This document shows positions 52,599 to 60,551 of a DNA stretch of 64,000 bases, in pieces (within the stretch, counting starts at the first letter, position 1; each line of letters opens with the position of its first letter). The position numbers and the translations under genes were made by a program. The notes beneath the pieces are model-generated. The model did not search any database. It was not told where the DNA came from and saw only the letters and a program-made list of their open reading frames with translations. Source of the DNA: Blastococcus aggregatus (lineage in GTDB: Bacteria; Actinomycetota; Actinomycetes; Mycobacteriales; Geodermatophilaceae); assembly GCF_900221005.1 (NCBI RefSeq), contig NZ_OBQI01000001.1:1-64000 (forward strand). The letters run 5' to 3'.

Positions 52599-53018
52599 AT
52601 GGGGCCCGGTCCGCTCGGCACGTTGCCCGACGGGTACTGGCAGGTGCCCTACGCCAGCGCCAGGTATCCAGGCGCAGCCCCTCGAGGTGATCTGGCCGGC
52701 GGCGCCAACTGCCAACTCTGGGCCTACGAGGTGCTCGCGTACTTCGGCTTCGTCGTGCCGGACTTTCGCTCAGATGAACTGTGGACTGACACCGTGGCGA
52801 CGCGTCACGTCAACGAGCCCGAAGCTCTGGATCTTGTCCTTCACAACGCCGACCACTCTGCTTTCGGCGCTCACGTTGGGCTGTGGACCGGTGACGCGGT
52901 GGCGCACCTGTGCCGGGAAGTCGGCCAGCCGGCACTTTGGTCGCGAGCCGACTTCGGCGCTCGCCCCCGATACGCCGTTCAAGTCGGCGTCAAGAGGCCG
53001 GTGCTGAAGTCTCGCTAG
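52599..53018 (+). CDS. NlpC/P60-like hydrolase fold protein
   Basis: 139 aa. The pattern LPDGYWQVPYASARYPGA ... GGANCQLWAYEVLAYFGF ... AHVGLWTGDAVAHLCREVGQPALWSRADF fits a small NlpC/P60-type fold with Cys (in GANCQ, about residue 37) and His (in AHVGLW, about 92). It has no signal peptide, so it probably does not act on peptidoglycan outside the cell. Function unknown. Confidence 0.72.
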   Translation: MGPGPLGTLPDGYWQVPYASARYPGAAPRGDLAGGANCQLWAYEVLAYFGFVVPDFRSDELWTDTVATRHVNEPEALDLVLHNADHSAFGAHVGLWTGDAVAHLCREVGQPALWSRADFGARPRYAVQVGVKRPVLKSR

Positions 53019-53085
53019 CTGCTCGCACTTTCGAGAAACGGTCGGCGGTGGTGATGTCGGCCGCCGCTAGCTCTCTCGCCGTCGC

Positions 53086-53119
53086 CAAGGCCTGAGGCTG
53101 GGCGACGCGTCAGGCCTTG
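53086..53119. terminator. Convergent hairpin terminator
   Basis: Perfect 10-bp arms CAAGGCCTGA / TCAGGCCTTG around a 14-nt loop, overlapping the stop codon of the minus-strand GNAT gene. Confidence 0.55.
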
Positions 53120-53610
53120 AGCTGCAGTTCGTAGCGCTCCAGCTCGACTCGAAAGCCCTCAGGGTGGGCACGCGTCTCGGCGCCGCTGAGCTCGTATCCG
53201 AGTTTGCGAGAGATTGCGGCGGAGGCGCTGTCCGGCCTGGCGAGGCTGACCACGCTGCGAACTCCCGCGGCTGCCAGCGCTTCGAGTACCAGACGCCGAG
53301 CTTCGAGGCCGACCCCGAGGCCTTGGTTCGCCCTGGCGACCACGGAGAAGGTCTCCGCGCGATGGCCGTCGTCGTAGATGCGAGCACTGATGTATCCGAC
53401 GGCCACCTCATCGGCCAGGACGACCCAAGCGAGCCCTCCGTGCTCGATGCGGTGGTCACGGGCCAGCTGAAGCCTGCGCAGCGCCTCGGCTGGTTCGGCA
53501 TGTAGCCAGGCGTGATCCCGGATCCCGGGAGAATCGACGGGGGCCGCGGACAGCGCTTGAGCGGCCGCCTCCAGGGCGGCATCAGAGGCTGGGACGAGTC
53601 GTGCCGTCAC
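53110..53610 (-). CDS. GNAT acetyltransferase
   Basis: 166 aa from GTG 53610 (VTARLVPASDAALEAAAQAL). The GNAT core is LAWVVLADEVAVGYISARIYDDGHRAETFSVVARANQGLGVGLEARRLVLEALAAAGVRSVVSLARPDSASAAISRKLGYELSG. The acetyl-CoA loop (NQGLGVG) is slightly non-standard, lacking the usual arginine. The substrate is unknown. Confidence 0.82.
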   Translation of the reverse strand: MTARLVPASDAALEAAAQALSAAPVDSPGIRDHAWLHAEPAEALRRLQLARDHRIEHGGLAWVVLADEVAVGYISARIYDDGHRAETFSVVARANQGLGVGLEARRLVLEALAAAGVRSVVSLARPDSASAAISRKLGYELSGAETRAHPEGFRVELERYELQLKA

Positions 53611-53654
53611 GGGAGTGAGGGTCGCCCGTCGAGGCGCTCGACAGCAACTGTTGC

Positions 53655-53676
53655 GAGCGGCCCGATCCGGGCGAGC
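53655..53676. repeat. Dispersed palindromic repeat, copy a
   Basis: GAGCGGCCCGATCCGGGCGAGC, an imperfect palindrome 18 bp before the DinB-fusion start. One of a set matching GAGCGGCCCA-CTC-TGGGCGAG. Confidence 0.55.
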
Positions 53677-53693
53677 CCTGCCACGATGATGCG

Positions 53694-54536
53694 ATGGCAC
53701 CGGTCCCCGAGCTAGCGCACCCGGATCTTCAGCCCGAGGATGAGCGAACCGCACTGCTCCAGCGACTCGACCAGTACCGAGCGATCGCTGCCGCCGCTCT
53801 GGTCGACGTTCCGTGGGAGCAGGCGTCCCAGCGACTCCTGCCGGCCACTGACATGACGATCGCCGGCATCGTGCGGCATCTGGCATGGGTGGAAGATCGC
53901 TGGTTCCAGGGTCGGTTGCTCGGCAACAAGATGCCGAGCCCGTGGGATGCGGCCGGTGCCGATGATCCCGATCGCTCGATGCACCTCACACCCGGTGACA
54001 CCAGTGCCGGGATCGCTGCGCTCTACGCCTCAGCCTGTGAACGGAGCCGTAGCGCCGTCGACAGGTGCGACTCGCTCGGTCAGATCGCCGTCGTGCCGTC
54101 GTTCGGGCGCGGGCCCGTCAACCTCCGCTGGATCCTCGTCCACATGATCGACGAGACGGCCCGGCACGCGGGCCACCTAGACCTCCTCCGCGACTGCTTG
54201 ACGCCCCACGACGCGCCTGACCGACCTGAGATCGTCTGCATCTGCGGCTCCGCCCGCTTCGTAGACGAGCTGAGCACGGCGAACCGTGATCTGACCTTCG
54301 CCGGTGCCATCGTCCTCGCGCCGGGCGTCTTCGTGCGCACCAAGGATCAGGAAGCAAACGGGCTGCTCACCGACCAGCAGATGTCAACGCTGGGCGCCCT
54401 CCACCTGCGCAAGATCGACTTGGCTGACCGGGTCCTGGTCGTCAACCCAGGCGGTTACATCGGCGAGTCCACGCGCAGGGAGATCACGTACGCCCATGCC
54501 ACCGGCAAGCCGGTCTCGTTCACCGATCCCGGCTGA
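53694..54536 (+). CDS. DinB (DUF664) domain fused to a nucleoside 2-deoxyribosyltransferase-like domain
   Basis: 280 aa. Residues about 15-170 form a DinB/DUF664 four-helix domain: LDQYRAIAAAALVDVPWEQASQRLLP, IVRHLAWVEDRWFQ and LVHMIDETARHAGHLDLLRD, with the metal-binding histidines. After a short linker, residues about 178-280 (IVCICGSARFVDELSTANRDLTFAGAIVLAPGVF ... LRKIDLADRVLVVNPGGYIGESTRREITYAHATGKPV) match stand-alone deoxyribosyltransferase-like proteins. There is no stop or frameshift between the two, so this is a real fusion in the sequence as given. Confidence 0.82.
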   Translation: MAPVPELAHPDLQPEDERTALLQRLDQYRAIAAAALVDVPWEQASQRLLPATDMTIAGIVRHLAWVEDRWFQGRLLGNKMPSPWDAAGADDPDRSMHLTPGDTSAGIAALYASACERSRSAVDRCDSLGQIAVVPSFGRGPVNLRWILVHMIDETARHAGHLDLLRDCLTPHDAPDRPEIVCICGSARFVDELSTANRDLTFAGAIVLAPGVFVRTKDQEANGLLTDQQMSTLGALHLRKIDLADRVLVVNPGGYIGESTRREITYAHATGKPVSFTDPG

Positions 54537-54732
54537 CGACGCGCGCGTAGGGCCCAGTCTGGGGACGCACCTGCGGGTACATCAGCGACTCGATACCGTG
54601 CGCGACATGACGGCACGGGCAGTGATTCTGACTGGCGACGCACGCTGGTCACCACGCTGACGGAGCAAGAGTGGATCTGGCAGGCCCTCACAGACGTCGG
54701 CCGCCCCCGGATCCCATCCTCGTAAAGCGGCG

Positions 54733-55272
54733 TCAGACAGTGCCCGTGAGGACCCACACGACGCTGGTGCCCGTTTGACCCGGTGCGTCGATTGAGTGTG
54801 GCTCTTCGCCGATGCGCTCGTAACCCAGACGTGCGGCGATCGACCCGCTGGCCGCGTTCGCTCGGTCGTGACGAATGCAGACGGTCTCGCATCCAGCCTT
54901 GAGGGCAGCCCGTGTGAGAGCAGTTGCCACCGCCGACGCGACTCCTTGGCGGACGTGCTCGACGTGTACCCAGAAACCGATGGATGCCGTGCGGTCGTCG
55001 ATGGGATGGATGCTGCACTCGCCGATCACCTCGTCGGCGCGGATGATCCCGTACTGGAATCGTTGCCCCGTGCGGAAGGCCTCCCGGCACTCCTCGATCC
55101 ACGACCGCCGGAACGCAAGGTCCGATGGGTCGGTCGTGGCGAACGGCATGAACGGTACGAGGTGGTCCCGGCTCTCATCGATTGCGCGTTGGAGGGCTAC
55201 GGCGTCGTCCGCATCAAGCAGCCGAAGTTCCAGATCATTGCCTGCGGCCACAGCGACGGGCGGAGTCTCCAT
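54733..55272 (-). CDS. GNAT acetyltransferase (RimJ/RimL-like)
   Basis: 179 aa. Pattern: LELRLLDADDAVALQRAIDESRDHLVPFMPF, FQYGIIRADEVIGECSIHPIDDRTASIGFWV, EHVRQGVASAVATALTRAAL (acetyl-CoA loop) and NAASGSIAARLGYERIGEE. This is the ribosomal-protein-Ala-acetyltransferase-like group. The substrate is unknown. Confidence 0.86.
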   Translation of the reverse strand: METPPVAVAAGNDLELRLLDADDAVALQRAIDESRDHLVPFMPFATTDPSDLAFRRSWIEECREAFRTGQRFQYGIIRADEVIGECSIHPIDDRTASIGFWVHVEHVRQGVASAVATALTRAALKAGCETVCIRHDRANAASGSIAARLGYERIGEEPHSIDAPGQTGTSVVWVLTGTV

Positions 55273-55408
55273 GCCCAGATGATGACCGGAAGGCCGTTTG
55301 TCCGCCGTCGACGCCTCGCCGTCCGCTTTCCGGGCAGCCGGCTACATGTCTGAGCGCCCCGTATGGGACGGAGAAGTCGGGACGCTACGGTCGCGCCGTG
55401 GCCGCCTC

Positions 55409-56215
55409 ATGATTGACCTTGATGCCGTAGCTGCGCTGGTCCGCCGGGTAGCCCTACAGGTGCATCTGCCACTGTTTCGCCAAGGGGTGACTGGCGAGGA
55501 GAAGTCGCCCGGCGAACTCGTGAGCCGGGTCGACCGTGAAGCGGAGCGCCTCCTGATCAACGGGCTGGCGGACATCACGCCCGGCCTGCCGGTGATCGGC
55601 GAGGAAGCCGCCTCGGAAGATCCGTCGTTGCTCGGAGCGCTGCGCAGCGAGCGCCCGGTGTGGCTCGCTGACCCTCTTGACGGCACGCCGCATTTCCTGG
55701 ACGGCTCACCGGACCACGCCATCATGCTCGCACTGGTGGACAGGGGTCAGACAGTCTTCGCAGTCGTGCATCAACCCCAGCACGGACGCACCTACATGGC
55801 GGAAAGGGGCGGTGGCACTTGGCGCGACGGCGTCCGCCTCCACCGCGAACCAGCGGACCCCGACAACCTGACGAGCCTGCGTGGAGGTGTTCTGCGACGG
55901 TTCCTCGACCCCGACGCCAGGCAGGCGGTCGAGCGAAACGAATCCCGCTTCGGCGACCTAGTGCCTCGGAGCAAATGTGCTGGCGTCGAGTACCCAAGGA
56001 TCATCGAGGGGCAGGCGGACTTCATGCTCTTCTGGCGGACGCTGGCGTGGGACCACGCCCCCGGCGCGCTACTGCTGTCCGAAGCAGGTGGGGTAGCCAG
56101 CCGCCCGGATGGCACTGCGTACCGCGCTGACGACGACAGGGTCGGGCTGTTGGCCGCTGCCGATGCAGCGACGGCTCAGGCGGTGCTGCGGGGGATGGGG
56201 CTGCAAGAGGGATGA
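55409..56215 (+). CDS. Inositol monophosphatase-family phosphatase
   Basis: 268 aa from ATG 55409 (MIDLDAVAALVRRVAL). The metal-binding motifs are GEEAA (E65/E66), DPLDGTPHFLDGS (D88, D91) and AWDHAPGALLLSEAGG (Asp about 208). The classic DPIDGTxNF is DPLDGTPHF here. It is typical of the HisN/SuhB group; the exact substrate is unresolved. Confidence 0.87.
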   Translation: MIDLDAVAALVRRVALQVHLPLFRQGVTGEEKSPGELVSRVDREAERLLINGLADITPGLPVIGEEAASEDPSLLGALRSERPVWLADPLDGTPHFLDGSPDHAIMLALVDRGQTVFAVVHQPQHGRTYMAERGGGTWRDGVRLHREPADPDNLTSLRGGVLRRFLDPDARQAVERNESRFGDLVPRSKCAGVEYPRIIEGQADFMLFWRTLAWDHAPGALLLSEAGGVASRPDGTAYRADDDRVGLLAAADAATAQAVLRGMGLQEG

Positions 56216-56296
56216 TGCCAATGCGCCGGGAGTGCCGGGGGGCATCGCCGGCGTCGTCATGCAGCCACCCTCTAAGAAGCAGCCGCCGGTCGCCCC

Positions 56297-56316
56297 AAGC
56301 GGCCACTCTGGGCGTG
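56297..56316. repeat. Dispersed palindromic repeat, copy b
   Basis: AAGCGGCCACTCTGGGCGTG, between the convergent inositol-phosphatase-like and NUDIX genes; one C shorter than the consensus. Confidence 0.5.
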
Positions 56317-56361
56317 TTCGGTGCCGCGCCACAGGGTTGCCCGGCCCGGTCGATCGCCTAG

Positions 56362-56970
56362 TCAGGAAGACGTGAGCGACGTGCGCAGCGAAGCCACCGC
56401 GGGGTGCGCGGACGAGGCCACGAACGCGAGCGCCAGGAGGGCGCTCGCCAGGTGGAGGCTCTGCAGCACCTCCCGTTCCCCGGTGCCGCCGACGAGGTCG
56501 CGGGCGACTTCACGAAGGGGCGCACGCTCGACGGACAGGGACTCCCCGGGCTCCAGCGCCTGCCGTTCGCGACAGGCCCCGCCGACGGCGAGGAACGAGA
56601 AGACCCGGTTGGTCTGAGAGGCCGGATTGGCGTAGCTAACCCCCGTCCGGAAGAGCGCACCACCGGTGTAGCCCGTCTCCTCCAGGAGCTCGCGCCGGAC
56701 GGCGTCCTCCGGGGTCTCCCCGGGCTCGACCCCTCCCGCGACCAGCTCCAGCACATGCTTGCCCACACCGTGCCGGTACTGCCGGACGAGAACGGCGTGC
56801 TCGTCCTCGTCCACGACGACGCAGTTCACCCAGTCACGGTGCTCGGCGACGTAGAAGGGGTCGAGCACGTGCCCCTCCCCGGTGCGGACCGTGTCCGCCC
56901 GCAGCGTCAGCCACTCGTCGTTCACCACGTACCGGCTCGACAGCGTGGTCCATGAGGGGTGCTCCGTCAT
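56362..56970 (-). CDS. NUDIX hydrolase (ADP-ribose pyrophosphatase-like)
   Basis: 202 aa. The Nudix box GGVEPGE...VRRELLEETGYTGG is at residues about 79-101 with all catalytic Glu residues. The N-terminal VVNDEWLTLRADTVRTGEGHVLDPFYVAEHRDWVNCVVVDEDEHAVLVRQYRHGVGKHVLEL is the ADP-sugar diphosphatase pattern. An Ala/Leu-rich tail (LHLASALLALAFVASSAH) extends past the usual end. Confidence 0.9.
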   Translation of the reverse strand: MTEHPSWTTLSSRYVVNDEWLTLRADTVRTGEGHVLDPFYVAEHRDWVNCVVVDEDEHAVLVRQYRHGVGKHVLELVAGGVEPGETPEDAVRRELLEETGYTGGALFRTGVSYANPASQTNRVFSFLAVGGACRERQALEPGESLSVERAPLREVARDLVGGTGEREVLQSLHLASALLALAFVASSAHPAVASLRTSLTSS

Positions 56971-57068
56971 CGGCCGGACGCTACCCGGTGACTCCCTCCG
57001 CGCTCAGTCGCGGAACGCCTCGAAACCGGTCCCGGCGTCTCGGACCGCCGCGCAACCTGCGGTAGCCG

Positions 57069-57091
57069 GAAGCGGCCCACTCCGGGCGAGC
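57069..57091. repeat. Dispersed palindromic repeat, copy c
   Basis: AAGCGGCCCACTCCGGGCGAGC core, about 26 bp before the GNAT copy-2 start. Confidence 0.55.
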
Positions 57092-57116
57092 TCCGGGACG
57101 GTGCGACCATGACCTG

Positions 57117-57635
57117 ATGGCATCAGTGCCCGACTCAACCGGGACTTACCGAGTGCGACAGGCGTCGCCTGAAGATCTGCCGAATGTGCTCGAGGTGCTT
57201 GCGCAGAACCAGGCGGTCGCTCCTAGCCAAGCTTTCACCGGGCTTCAAGGACCGACCGAGCGCCAGCGCCGCACCTGGGATCGCATGGCAGCCACCCCGG
57301 ACCTGGCCGTGTATCTCGCGGTCGATAGCCTTCCGGATGGACAGGGAGCATCCCAAGAGCGACCGGTAGGTACCGCCGCCATGATGCTCATGCCCCACCT
57401 CACCTACGACTGTCGCCCCACCGCGTTCATTGAGGCAGTGGTCGTCGCCTACGCCCACCGCCGTCGCGGCGTGGCTGGATCACTGGTGCAGCAAGCCCTC
57501 GATGACGCCCGCGCTGCTTCCTGCCGCAAGGTGCAGCTGCTCTCTCACAAGCGGCATGTGGACGACGGGGCGCACGAGCTGTACCGGCGGCTTGGCTTCA
57601 CCGCAGAAGCCGAGGGCTTTCGCCTGTACCTCTAG
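57117..57635 (+). CDS. GNAT acetyltransferase, copy 2 of the inverted paralogous pair
   Basis: 172 aa from ATG 57117, or 169 aa from GTG 57126; similarity to copy 1 (9521-10030) starts exactly at that GTG, so the latter may be the true start. The acetyl-CoA loop RRRGVAGSLVQQAL has two changes (GS for RL) relative to copy 1. The opposite orientation and 47-kb distance exclude tandem duplication. Confidence 0.85.
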   Translation: MASVPDSTGTYRVRQASPEDLPNVLEVLAQNQAVAPSQAFTGLQGPTERQRRTWDRMAATPDLAVYLAVDSLPDGQGASQERPVGTAAMMLMPHLTYDCRPTAFIEAVVVAYAHRRRGVAGSLVQQALDDARAASCRKVQLLSHKRHVDDGAHELYRRLGFTAEAEGFRLYL

Positions 57636-57722
57636 CCCTGAGCGGGGCGCCGTGCGGTGGCTGCCGCCCAAGTCTCGACGAGGAACCGCAAGGCCCACTT
57701 CATGGTGGTGCGAGGCACCTCA

Positions 57723-57744
57723 GAGCGGCCCACTCTGGGCGAGC
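57723..57744. repeat. Dispersed palindromic repeat, copy d
   Basis: GAGCGGCCCACTCTGGGCGA plus GC, the best consensus copy, between the convergent GNAT copy 2 and the serine peptidase. Confidence 0.55.
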
Positions 57745-57753
57745 GGGCGCGTT

Positions 57754-58482
57754 CTAGAGGCCCGAGGCTGCGATTAAGTTGCGCACCCTGCCGGCGGGTA
57801 CCAGGACGGACAGGCCGGAATACCCACCGTGACCTGGCAGTGTGCGGCCGCCGACGAGCACACCCACAAGCCGTCCGTCCGAGGCGCGATAGCAGGGAGC
57901 GCCGCTGCTGCCCGGCGCAGCCGTCACGTCGGCGAGATGGCGCGCCCCGACCTCCGAGGGCGCTGCGGGGTTGATCGCCCATGCACTGGCGATGACGCCA
58001 GTCGTCGTCACCATGGCGGGATGAGCCAGGGGGTACCCCGACACCGCGATGGCCTCGCCGTCCGGGACGGGTTGGTCGTCGATCGCGAAAGGCTGCAGTC
58101 GCGCGTCCTCTTCGACGCCGTTGCGGATGGCCCTCATCGGAAGCTTGCCGTGCAGGTGGAGGATCGCGAGGTCGTCCTCGGCGGATTCGGCTACGCACGA
58201 CGCCTCCCACGGGAGGAAGAGGGAACGAGACTGTGGGTCCGGCGTGCCCCCCATATCGGGAATGGGGAGACCGACGTTGACTTGCCCACCAACGTGTCGC
58301 TCTTCTTCTGGTAGCACGTGCCGCGCGGTGCACACTGTCGCGTCATCGAGGATGCAGAAGCCGCTGCCGAGGATGTCGCGTTCCAGCTCGAGCACGCTCC
58401 AGCTCGCAGGCATCGGACCACCTGGTGGCTGGATCTGGACTGTTGAGCGGCGGGCTCGGGCAACGATGCTGGGGAAGTCCAC
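57754..58482 (-). CDS. Trypsin-like serine peptidase
   Basis: About 242 aa from GTG 58482 (VDFPSIVARARRSTVQIQPPGG); the frame is open to 58590. The catalytic triad is His in VCTARHVLP (about 55), Asp in AEDDLAILHL (103 or 104) and Ser in PGSSGAPCY (about 193). There is no signal peptide, so it is probably intracellular. Cytoplasmic trypsin-like domains of this kind often start effector-associated or conflict-system proteins; here it stands alone. Confidence 0.82.
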   Translation of the reverse strand: MDFPSIVARARRSTVQIQPPGGPMPASWSVLELERDILGSGFCILDDATVCTARHVLPEEERHVGGQVNVGLPIPDMGGTPDPQSRSLFLPWEASCVAESAEDDLAILHLHGKLPMRAIRNGVEEDARLQPFAIDDQPVPDGEAIAVSGYPLAHPAMVTTTGVIASAWAINPAAPSEVGARHLADVTAAPGSSGAPCYRASDGRLVGVLVGGRTLPGHGGYSGLSVLVPAGRVRNLIAASGL

Positions 58483-58514
58483 AGGGGACTGACTAGCACG
58501 ATGCAGGCGACGCC

Positions 58515-58566
58515 GAGGGCCCACTCTGAGCGCCGCCTCGGTCGACCTGAGCGGCCTCTGGGCGAG
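58515..58566. repeat. Dispersed palindromic repeats, inverted and direct copies e and f
   Basis: 58515-58532 (GAGGGCCCACTCTGAGCG) reads like the reverse complement of the consensus and 58549-58566 (GAGCGGCCTCTGGGCGAG) like the forward form. They lie upstream of the serine peptidase. Confidence 0.45.
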
Positions 58567-58660
58567 GCGGCGCGCGACTGGCTGTTCCACTTTATGACGC
58601 TGCCGACGCCGGCGCGCCTGTCGACAGCATCGCGGCGGTAATCGCCATTAGCGTGCGACC

Positions 58661-59071
58661 GTGCCAAGCCGCTCGAGTCACGTTGTGCGCGTCGAGACCC
58701 TCGTCCTGCACAGCCAGCAGCCACGGCGTCTGGCGGAGTTCTGGCGTGACCTCCTCGGGTACGTGGTGGCCCCTAACTACACGTCGTCGGTGCAACTGCG
58801 AGACCCCGAAGGCCACGGCCCTCCGCTGCTGATCGCGCTCGGCGGGGCCCGCAGCGGCCCTGGTCCCGTCCACATGGACCTCCGCCCCAATCATCAGGCG
58901 GAGGTCGTCGCACACGCGCTTTCGCTCGGAGCGACCCAAGTGAGTAGTCAGGAGACGTCTTGGGTTGTGCTCGCGGACCCTGACGGCAACCGCTTCTGCG
59001 TGCTCCAGGCCAGCAGCGACTACGAGAAGTGGCGTCACGAGACGCATCTGCCCTACAGCGAGAGCATGTAG
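58661..59071 (+). CDS. VOC (glyoxalase/bleomycin-resistance) family protein
   Basis: 136 aa from GTG 58661. The VOC pattern is VVRVETLVLHSQQPRRLAEFWRDLLGYVVAPNY, VHMDLRPNHQAEVVAHALSLGATQV and WVVLADPDGNRFCVLQA. Several metal or ligand positions are visible (His-72 in VHMDL, a Glu replaced by Cys in FCVLQ). A glyoxalase-like dioxygenase or drug-binding role is possible. The substrate is unknown. Confidence 0.85.
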   Translation: MPSRSSHVVRVETLVLHSQQPRRLAEFWRDLLGYVVAPNYTSSVQLRDPEGHGPPLLIALGGARSGPGPVHMDLRPNHQAEVVAHALSLGATQVSSQETSWVVLADPDGNRFCVLQASSDYEKWRHETHLPYSESM

Positions 59072-59279
59072 GTGTTCCTGGCAGCAGCAGCCGCCAGGCC
59101 ACTCAACCGCCGACGCACGACCGGAATCAACGGCCTCAAGGCCCCCTCTCAGCGACGCCCAGTCGCCCTGAGCGGCTCACGGTGGGGACAGGCCAGTAGA
59201 CCCAAGCTGCGACGAATCGAAGCAGCGCATCTCGTTCATGCTGGGCGGGTCACGCACGACGCCGGGGCCTCCGCCAAGG

Positions 59280-60551
59280 TCAGCGGAGCTTGTCGAGGTC
59301 GGTGAAAAAGGCCGGGTAGGTCTTGGCGACGCAACCGGGGTCAACGAGCGCGATGCCGGGGAATCCCAGACCCAGTAGTGCCAGGCTCATCGCCATCCGG
59401 TGATCGTCATAGGTCTCGAACACGACCGGCTGTGGCGTGCCCGGGACGACGGAGAAGCCGTCATCGTGTTCTTGAGCCTGGAGGCCTGCGCGGCGCAGCT
59501 CCGTGACGATGGCGCCGATGCGGTCGGTCTCCTTGCCGCGTATGAACCCGATCCCGCGCACCCTCGTCGGGCTGTCGGCGTACACGGCGACCGCTGCGAG
59601 GGTCTGAGCAGTGTCGGAGATGTGCCGCATGTCGATGTCGATGCCGCGGAGCTGGGCCGGGCCAGTCACGGTCGTGCGAGAGCGGTGACGCTCCACATGG
59701 GCACCCATCTGCTCCAAGGCGTCCACGAACGCGACATCGCCCTGAGAGCTGCCCGTGCCGAGACCCTCCACGGTCACGCGTCCTCCGGTGACGGCAGCGG
59801 CACCGAAGAAGTACGAGGCCGAGCTGGCATCGGGCTCCACGGTGAAATCCGCAGCCCGGTAGTTGCCAGGCGCAACCCGGAGGCCCTCGGCCGAGACGCC
59901 GAACGCGGCCATGACATCTCGCGTGATGTCCAAGTAGGGCTCGGAGACCAGGTTCGTCGTCAACGCCAGGTCCAGGCCCTCGGGCATCAGCGGACCGGCC
60001 AGGAGCAGACCGGAGATGAATTGGCTCGAGACATCGCCGGTGATGTCGGCGTGCCCACCGCGTGCTCGCGAGAGCACCTTGATGGGCAGGCACCCGGGGC
60101 GTCCCAGTTCATCCAGGGTCGCACCGAGCTGACGCAGTGCTGCCAGCTGCGGGCCGAACGGGCGGGCACGGAGCTGGTCGGTGCCGTCGAGGAGGGTGGT
60201 ACCGCTTCGCAGGGTGGCCGCTGGAAGCACGAGACGCGAGGTGGTCCCCGACTGCCGGGCGTATACGGCGATGTCGCCGCCGACGTCTAGATCGGCCCCG
60301 ACGACCTCGACCGTCCGTGCCTCCTCGTCGAGGGTGACAAGGGCTCCGAAGCTGCTGAGGGCGTCCATCATCGCGCGGGTGTCGTCGGCTACGAGAACGT
60401 CGCGGAGGATGCTGCGGCCGGGTGCCAGGGCTGCGCACATCAGGGCTCTGTTGGTCACGCTCTTGGACCCAGGGACATGCACGGTGCCATCGGGCGCAGC
60501 CCGCAGTGGCAACACCTCGTACGAGTCTGCTGTTGCCGAGCCCTGCTCCAC
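59280..60551 (-). CDS. aroA: 3-phosphoshikimate 1-carboxyvinyltransferase (EPSP synthase)
   Basis: 423 aa from GTG 60551, preceded by GAAGGGA at good spacing; the open frame upstream has no family signal. It joins shikimate-3-phosphate and phosphoenolpyruvate. Motifs: PGSKSVTNRALM (27-38), the PEP-loop SGTTSR (101-106), SSQFISGLLLAGP, SEPYLDITRDVMAAFGV, PDASSASYFFGAAAV, GKETDRIGAIVTEL and TYDDHRMAMSLALLGL. The residue equal to E. coli Pro101 is leucine here. Its place among acetyltransferases and far from other aro genes suggests an additional or acquired copy, which cannot be proved from this window. Confidence 0.9.
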   Translation of the reverse strand: MEQGSATADSYEVLPLRAAPDGTVHVPGSKSVTNRALMCAALAPGRSILRDVLVADDTRAMMDALSSFGALVTLDEEARTVEVVGADLDVGGDIAVYARQSGTTSRLVLPAATLRSGTTLLDGTDQLRARPFGPQLAALRQLGATLDELGRPGCLPIKVLSRARGGHADITGDVSSQFISGLLLAGPLMPEGLDLALTTNLVSEPYLDITRDVMAAFGVSAEGLRVAPGNYRAADFTVEPDASSASYFFGAAAVTGGRVTVEGLGTGSSQGDVAFVDALEQMGAHVERHRSRTTVTGPAQLRGIDIDMRHISDTAQTLAAVAVYADSPTRVRGIGFIRGKETDRIGAIVTELRRAGLQAQEHDDGFSVVPGTPQPVVFETYDDHRMAMSLALLGLGFPGIALVDPGCVAKTYPAFFTDLDKLR

